Positions 57,260 through 64,000 of a stretch of DNA of 64,000 nucleotides are shown here, piece after piece. The translations under genes and the position numbers were made by a program. The DNA is from Russula earlei. Taxonomy: Eukaryota > Basidiomycota > Agaricomycetes > Russulales > Russulaceae. The stretch is from the NCBI GenBank assembly GCA_025769875.1, contig JAGFNK010000009.1, forward strand, positions 248,001 through 312,000, read 5' to 3'. The notes beneath the pieces are model-generated. The model did not search any database. It had not been told where the DNA came from and saw only the letters and a program-made list of their open reading frames with translations. The number at the start of each line of letters is the position of its first letter. The stretch's first letter is position 1.

Positions 57260-59680
57260 ATGGTCATCTGTCGCCTCCGACTTGCACCAAGATACTCGCT
57301 CTCGCTCTCGCTCTCACCTCCGCCTCCAACTCGCAGCCATGTCATCATCACCCAGAGATTCTCGTCTAGGGCATGCTTGGGCGTCCCTATTCCACTTCAT
57401 CCACCCTCCTCTTCTCCCACACCCACACACGCGTTCGAGCGTGACGCATCACCGACGGACCGTGTCCAGATCTCAGGTGACCACATTTCCAAGTCGTTGT
57501 CGTCCACCCAATCCACAAATGAGCCGCTTTTCACCGATTCCAGTCAGGACGATGAGAAGAAAAAGGATGACACGGGCCCTTCGCCGACCTTTCGCGTGTT
57601 ATACGGACACCTCAATAGCACCAGAGTTCTCGAAGCTCGCTACGGAGCTCTCGGGCAAGCAGGTCCACGCTATCGCGCTCCGCGCGCGAAAGAAAAGACA
57701 CGCGTTTGTATTGGATAATCTTTCAAGAAACGTTCTGGATTCTCCACAAGTCGTGCGGGCCCGAGCTAGCGACAACCTTGCTTTCCGTCCCTCGCTTGCG
57801 CCTGGACCCCCAAGTCGCGGCAGCTCTCCTGTCTTGCATTTCTCCCGACCACCTCTCTTCCCTTTCCTTGGACACATTATCTCATATCGCTTGCTCTCTC
57901 ACCCATCCCCCTTCGCCATCCGACACGGAGACACCCCTGACGCGCCTTGCCGAGTACATCGCGCGTCGCCTGAAACCACCTTGGAGGAGGAGAGATCACC
58001 GTCTCCAGCCCAGCAGTGAACCTACTATTCCCATATGGCCCCTCTTCGAGCTAGTCGTGCACCTGACTGAAATGTCATTTGAGGGAGCCAGCTTTGCGCA
58101 TTGTACAGTCCCTGGTGGAGGCGGCCTATATCCCTCCGGAAGCCGTTCAGCGCACAGATCAGTTCTCTGGAGATTTTCACATGATCATCCTACTCACCCT
58201 CGTCCGTTCGTGCATCTTTTGGAAATGGAACCACAAAGCGCTGTCCCTTCTGAGGACTTACCTCGGCAGAAACCCCCCGGTAGGGCCCATCATCAACAGA
58301 TTATACCAAGACATTCTGTATGCTCTCACAGAGTTTCCTACGGTCGAAGATTTAGATCTTGGCGTTTCATTCATCGAGGACATGGTCTCATACCAGGAGC
58401 CAATCTTCATATCCCCCGGCATTGTTCGTCAGATTTATAGCAGTGCTCAGTCCCTCGGCCAGCCTCAAATAGCCGCCAGGCTTTATATGACCGCACAAAG
58501 CGAATCTCTGCACAACTTTCCCCTCCCAAGTGGCACAGCTCTCACGTGGTTTCTCCGATACCTATCCAACGAACCTGCCTATTCGCATCATGCGCGGCGC
58601 CTGGTCAAGGAAGTTGCGGATCGCTGCGAGCCCATTCCCCTCACAGATCGAGCAGAATTCATCACTCTCGCGGCGGAAAGCGGGTTCGCAAGCTCTGCCA
58701 GATTACTCTGGGAACGTTACTCTTCTGGAAGAGGGGGACAGTCAGTGGCAGGGAATGCCGCCATGGTGGTGCGCATGTGCAGCCTTTTTGCTAATCTACG
58801 CCGAGGAAAATCTGCCGACAAATCGAAAATCCTCTGGATTGGGGATCAAAAGGATAGCTTCCCCTTGTCGTTAGTGCCCCCGACGACGACTCGAAAGGTC
58901 TCTTACCATTGTCCCCGGAAGACGAAAAGGATTTCGGGAGCTTTGCCAAGTTAGTCCTGACTAGGTACCGCGAGACGAAGGAGCCACTCCGTCAAGCGTC
59001 CAGAGAAGACCTGAACGCACTGGCTCGTGCAAACGTGATCCTCGGCGATGTAATGGAGGCGCTTGGGGTTCTACGGGTCATTACAGACCGGTATGAGTGT
59101 CCGGATCTCCATGACATTAACGTCACCCTGTCTGCGCTCGACCCTCGTCTGGCTTTGAAGATGGTCCGACGCATGGTCGACGTTGGCCCAAAACCAGATG
59201 GCATTTCGTTTGGTACGGTGATCCATCAGGCAGCAAGACGGGGCGACCTTGGGGTGATCATCGGTCTCCTCCGATTAATGCGGGAAACCGGGCAGCAGCC
59301 TACAACCAAGACGGTGGTCACAGTGATCAGGGCAAGTGTGGCTCTCAGTGGGACGGACAAGGAGGCCATCCGAGACAATTTGGTTCGTGCGTTAGAGGTG
59401 ATCATGGCTAATGCGCACTCGAACCACCTTGCGACACTCGATATGGGCAGGTTTCTGCGTGGATGAGGCGCTCAGAGCGGACGACGCTGCTCTCGCGTTT
59501 GGATTTTGGGAGCAGGTGGTACGACCGAGAGCAGAGTGGGATGATGACGCGCACGCGTCTCTACGACGTCGGATTGCAGGGAGCATCCGGAGACAGTGCG
59601 AGGAGGGACATATCCGAGGTAAGGACGGGCGTCGGATGAGGTACGCATTGAGCCGGCGGAGACGCGAGGAGGCAGGGTGA
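57260..59680 (+). CDS. PPR-like mitochondrial protein (frame interrupted)
   Basis: The ATG at 57,260 starts a basic presequence lacking acidic residues (MVICRLRLAPRYSL, RSHVIITQRFSS), which suggests mitochondrial import. The body is all helical with degenerate 35-residue repeats: QIAARLYMTAQSES, ARLLWERYSSGRG, MEALGVLRVITDRYE-PDL, ALKMVRRMVDVGPKPDGISF, and LGVIIGLLRLMRETGQQPTT. The PKPDGISFGTVIHQAARRGD stretch is a classic PPR motif. The frame changes near 57,600, 57,760, 58,082, 58,880 and 59,466. Some may be introns, but at 58,082 an extra T explains it best. The C-terminus is basic (RRRREEAG). PPR proteins bind organellar RNA. Possibly a pseudogene, more likely mis-assembled. Confidence 0.65.
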
Positions 59681-60324
59681 CGAGACGAGGTGGCAGTGGG
59701 CGAGCTGATCCGGCGAGAACGGCCGATTCTGGCGGGGGCGCAGAGAGCTGCTTTTTACATGTGTACATTTACATTTTGATGGGTAATTTGAAAAGAGGTG
59801 GGCAAGAGGGCTGATTAGAGTTGTCGGACAGCTGGCAGGTGGTGACGCTTTCCTGATTCCATCCTAACTTAATCTCTCTCTCCCTCATGCACACCACACA
59901 GTCGACCGATCCATCGGCTCTGCCCTGGAACCCTGAATGGGGAGAAGAACATCCGGGTATCGGCCCTCGACTGTCGGCCCTCGGGATGAGTCGATGAAGG
60001 CGATGGGGCCTCGATGCTCGATGAGATGAGAAGATAGGGAGACCCAGGGCAATCCCATCTCGTTGTCGGGTGCGGTCAACCGCCGCGTGACGTCGTCGTG
60101 GCAAGGCTTGGGATGCCCTGATTTGGTCCTGATATTGGATCTTCCCAAACTGTGTAGCAAAGCAACACGGGGCCAACGATGATTAGGCTGAGATTGCTCA
60201 AAATCTTCGGGGCCCCCTCCACCTCCAGTCAATTGCCTGGCCTGCACCTGCCACCGACCGCGAGCTCCAGCGATTTGTGACCACCGCTCCACCGCTCCAG
60301 GGTTTGCCCCCTCTCCTTGTCTCG
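59681..60324. other. Intergenic: promoter of the Zn2Cys6 gene
   Basis: No gene seen. It probably contains the 3' UTR of the PPR-like gene and the promoter of the transcription factor that starts at 60,325. Confidence 0.5.
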
Positions 60325-63238
60325 ATGCCCGCCGCTCGTCCGAAGAAGGGAAGCGATGGTGGCTCTGACGGTGCCTCCACGAAAGAGGGCCACCCCGAAT
60401 GTGGCAAGATAAAGAGAAAGTGAGCCTCTGCTGGGTTGCCCGAGCTTTCTCCGTTCTCGCCCGCCTTTCAACCCCTCAGCTGCCTGCCACCCCGCAGTCC
60501 TCTCTCTGCTCTCTTCCCCTCCCCTCCCCCTCCTCTCCTCCTTCTCCTCTCTTATCCTCCTCGTTTCTTTCATTGCTTGCCAATCATGTTGTTTGCAATC
60601 CGCTTCTCGTCTTCTCGCCCGTCACGCTAACCCTCTCGCCTTGTCTTATCATCTCCTTTTAGGCGCCAGTCCCAGAGCAAGCCGCGATCCCGTTTCATCT
60701 CCGCGCGCTCCATTGACCCGCGTCTCCCACAGGTTGCGACGCCTGCCGTGCTCGTAAGGTCAGGTGCGCGAGGGACAACCCGGACGACTCACAATCATCC
60801 TGCAAGCATTGCATCACCCTCGGCATCTCCTGCACTTACGACTACCAGCCAAAGAAACGCGGTCCTCCCAATTTGTACGGCTTCGCCGCTTCCTCTCAGC
60901 GTAACACGTCTTTGATCCCCAGACCCGCTCCCACACCACACAGGTACCTGCGCCGGCTTCAGGAGGCTGCGGCCGCGGCTGCGGCCCAGCAGCAGCTCGA
61001 GTGCCAAAACGGAGAGGCCACTTCCCCTCTCTCCGCCCACTCGAGCCTCACGGCGAGCCCACGACAATCCAACGCGATGTCCGTGTCCATCATGGGCCAC
61101 TCTGCCTCTGCCTTCCTCGAGCAGTCGATGAACAACGTCGGATCGTCCCTGTCCTCCGGGGCCCTCCATTCCCAACGCTTTCCGATCACGGCTGATGCGT
61201 ATCAATCGCACTACCCACAGGTGCCTTCCTCTTCTTTCGGCGGCTCTTCCGTCGACCCCCAGCGCTCGCCAAAAGCGGATGGCGCCCAGTCCTTCGTGTC
61301 CGCTTCCGAACAGTTCAGCACGTACCCGTTGTACAATTGGACGTACAGGCAACACCAGCCCGTCCCCCCGCCGAACACGCTCCCGCCGCTTTCTTACTAC
61401 TATCGTGCGCACAGCCTCGAGGATGTCGCTCCCAGGGACACCATCATGTTGATCATCGCTCTCTTCTTCGATTTTGTCTACCCGCTTTCCCCTTGTGTCC
61501 ACAAGCCATCATACATGGCCGATCTCCACGCGCGTAGGGAGGAGCGTGACCCACTCTTCTTCGCGTTGGTCATGTCGACCGTGGCTTCGACCCTGGTTCA
61601 GCTTCCGCGGTCTTATCTTCCCATGGGACGATACGCAGTGCGTAAACTGGCGCAAACGTGTCACGAAGCCAGTCGTCACATTTCGGTCGCATCTTATGAC
61701 CCCCCGACATCAATGCATGTCGTAATTCGTTACTTGTGAGCGCCGCGCCCTCTCACATCCTAGTGCCTTCTCCTGACTCGCCTCTTTCTCAAGCGATTGT
61801 ATCTACCACTTCTGTGAAGGTCATGACGCTACACAGCATGCCGCTTTTGGCGAAGCGGCGCACATTGCAGTCACGCTTCGAATGCACGAAGAATCCTCTT
61901 ATGAAGGTCTCGATCTCATAGAATGCGAGGTCCGACGCAGAACCTTCTGGCTGTTGTTCGGAGGTACGGCACGAAACCCCGCTTTTTTCTTCCCTATAAC
62001 CCTCAACGTCCCTCCCAGCGGACAAGTCGATGTCGATCCTCCTGGGGAGACCCATCTGCCTCCGAGACGAGGACTGTACGGTCAACTTCCCTAAAGAGCT
62101 CGACGATGAATAGTAAGCACCACATATTGCACCCGGCTGACCCCTGAACAAGCCCGCCGCTTTCTCTGTCCTTGTCGCATGATCTAGTATTACGCCAAGC
62201 GCGTACCTGCCTCAGCCTCATGGGAAGTCTTCTCTGGTCTCGGGACTCAACTGTATCACGCGAATTTTTGCGCTTCTCGGCGAAATCCTTGTTCGCATAC
62301 GGACGGACAGACGGACACCTCTGCACGGCCAGGCCGTCTCAGCCCGGTTGGAGGAAATCCAATCTCTACACTCCCGAATTGTCTCTTCTCTCATTCACGC
62401 CCCGGAGCCGCTCAGGTTGAAGCAGGCCTCCCAAGCGGCCCCTCCGTCGGACTATGGCGGCGCGGGTTTTCGACAGGCGACGTTTGCCGAAGTCAAGGAC
62501 TTCTTTGACAACCCCAACGCGTCCAGGGCTAATGCCCTCAACCCTTTCCTTGTGATGCAGGCCAACCTATACGTGACGCAGGTGAGCAGTTCGTCAACTT
62601 GTTCCCGTCGTGCCTTCGACGTCGAGTCTTCTAGCAACTTGTCCGCTTCGTGATTGAACAATATCGGGACGAACTCGAGACACAGATTCGTGGCACAGCG
62701 GACGAGCAACGCCTTGCAGATGACAGGGAGGCGGTTGCGAGCGACTTGCTCAATATCTTACACAAGTTTGTACCCACGCTTCCATGGGATCTACATTCAT
62801 TTGTTATTATTTTCCAGTATTCCCATACAATCGATCGCCACCAATGGACCGTCCTTGGTAAGCGAAATAGCACCTTCTACAAGGCCGAGGACTAGCCGTC
62901 TGATTCAACGTCAGGTTCATAAGGTCCGATTCGTTGCGTCGACTCTGCTCGATGCAGTAAGAAAACCGGAAACGGCGCCTGCCACCGCCGCCCGAGCGCA
63001 CGCGTATCTTTGTTCGTCCATTATTTTTGATAGCTCTTCGACGGCGTGACCCTGACCAGACATTCTGTCACCAGGGGATTTTCTCTCCATCTTGTCTGAA
63101 ATAGAGCGAAACTATCTGTGCGTGCTGACATCGTCGTGCGCTGATCGCAGCGCAGTTGACATGCTTACTAGGCTGGACGACGATAGGGACGCAACGTCCA
63201 ACGGAGATGCTATGGCAACATTGCTGAGCAACAACTGA
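60325..63238 (+). CDS. Zn2Cys6 fungal transcription factor
   Basis: The ATG at 60,325 (MPAARPKKGSDGGSDGASTK) leads through one or two introns to the zinc cluster CDACRARKVRC...CKHCITLGISC, spacing C-x2-C-x6-C-x11-C-x2-C-x6-C. KKRGPPNLYG and a coiled coil (RRLQEAAAAAAAQQQ) follow. The central fungal_trans-type domain has DTIMLIIALFFDFVYPLSPC, HKPSYMADLHAR, FGEAAHIAVTLRMHEESSYE and ECEVRRRTFWLLF. Later exons carry ALNPFLVMQANLYVTQ and VIEQYRDELETQI. The last exon ends AMATLLSNN at 63,238. Such proteins are nuclear regulators of metabolic genes; the target cannot be told from sequence. About eight introns inferred, with exact joins at the first exon uncertain. Confidence 0.82.
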
Positions 63239-63789
63239 AACTGGCGATCAGAAAACAACCCTCCTGGACCAAACATCATTGCCGTGTTAGTTCAGAGCTG
63301 TGCTCTTGCGTTCACGGCAACCCTTATAATATTCTCAACTGATCGATTATAATAATGTCTTCCCTTTTTACTGCTTTGCATGTACCACACGTTCTTTGCA
63401 AAATGCTATTCATATCTATCTGAGTTTCATTTCCCAGTACTAATAACCCTGGACTGTACGTAGTCGGATGAGGTAGCAGTCGGCCAGTCAGTCAGTCAGA
63501 CAGGATGAATTGTCGGCCCGAATACGATGCTTTCCCATTGTTTTTACATCAAATCAGTAGTTTCCAGCATCGTACCCCCATGGAATGGAGAAGAGCAATG
63601 AACCATGCATCGTATTTAATTGACCCCTCCCCTCTTCCAAACTCACTTGTTGCGTGCTTCTAATAGAGCGTGGCCATCCATATCTGACGGCAGGTAAAGG
63701 CTGACCAGCAGACACGTCACATCAGCTAGCATTAGGTCGTCGTGTCTGAATCTGCCGTCGCCTCACGATTACAGACGCGCCCCTCCGAT

Positions 63790-63951
63790 CCTATTCCACC
63801 AAAGCATGCGCGTCCTCCTCCTCGAGGGTTCGTCGCGCGACTCGCATTCCTCTCGGTGCCATGGCCCTTTCCTGCGAGGGAACCGCTTTGCCGATCAAGG
63901 TTTTCTGGCCAGCAGACGGTGGGTCGAGTCGAGACCCGGCGTCGGAACGAT

Positions 63952-63982
<31 letters not shown>

Positions 63983-64000
63983 GTAGTGAAAGCCTGCCGA
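63790..64000 (-). pseudogene. HIT-domain gene tail, partial at window end
   Basis: The minus strand resembles the last HIT exon (a His-Ile-Val-Pro-type start, Lys/Arg-rich middle, EEED-AHALV end). It is split by a TG repeat and 18-base G run at 63,951-63,983 and cut by the window edge. It may be a fragment or the end of a paralogue lying beyond 64,000. Confidence 0.45.
63951..63983. repeat. (TG)n followed by G-run
   Basis: Eight TG units then 18 G. A similar TG-then-G pattern occurs at about 35,809-35,833 in a STYX intron. Confidence 0.9.

Larger units (their letters stand above)
63437..64000 (+). repeat. Direct repeat bracketing the conserved block, right copy
   Basis: Matches 26,400-26,960 in the same orientation from CTAATAACCCTGGACTGTA onward, with more divergence. 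It runs off the window end. Confidence 0.75.

Overview
This is fungal nuclear DNA, almost certainly from a mushroom-forming basidiomycete (Agaricomycete). The genes are dense and broken by many introns of about 50-90 bp. They include fungal-specific orthologues (Pkc1, Dad1, She9/Mdm33, Hut1, a Zn2Cys6 regulator) and lineage-typical families (F-box/LRR, an N-terminal WW-like membrane protein, a Crinkler-type kinase). I could only read the sequence by eye, so exon joins are hand-made predictions.

The window has two compartments. Bases 1 to about 26,400 are repeat-built. A block carrying a VAP/Scs2-like gene and a WW-like multi-pass membrane protein gene is tandemly duplicated (1-2,766 and 3,342-7,126). 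The 3' half of the second copy, with a fragment of a HIT-domain gene, recurs inverted at 21.3-23.3 kb. Between them lies a large imperfect palindrome with a near-perfect hairpin at 15,274-15,325. On its left is a full-length minus-strand Crinkler-header kinase gene (11,946-14,482); on its right is a deletion derivative of the same gene (15,300-15,900). A second intact kinase gene lies at 23,599-26,132. The kinase parts are nearly identical, but the N-terminal headers differ, so the genes are mosaic. Comparing the arms exposes two insertions precisely: a 1.42-kb element with inverted ends and a TA duplication (9,227-10,648), which has a paralogous empty site in the other arm, and an A-tailed 0.49-kb retroposon-like insert with 8-bp duplications (14,656-15,146). 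Relics of zinc-finger, F-box, SAP-like and HIT genes fill the rest.

Bases 26.7-63.2 kb are ordinary conserved gene space. In order they hold a HIT hydrolase (-), She9 (-), cytochrome P450 reductase (-), a membrane-anchored SET protein (-), Hut1 (+), a STYX-like pseudophosphatase (-), a COG0523/ZNG1 metal chaperone (+), ribosome-release GTPase Efl1 (+), a Cdc25-type Ras exchange factor (+), Dad1 (+), Pkc1 (-), an unrecognised acidic protein (+), an endosulfine/Igo protein (+), a PPR-like mitochondrial protein (+) and a Zn2Cys6 transcription factor (+). Growth signalling is well represented (RasGEF, Pkc1, Igo), but these are separate transcription units and nothing indicates an operon-like system. 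Several conserved genes show isolated single-base frame changes that look more like assembly errors than decay.

The conserved block is bracketed by direct repeats (26,400-26,960 and 63,437-64,000) that carry the 3' end of the HIT gene. The HIT gene tail therefore occurs four times in the window.
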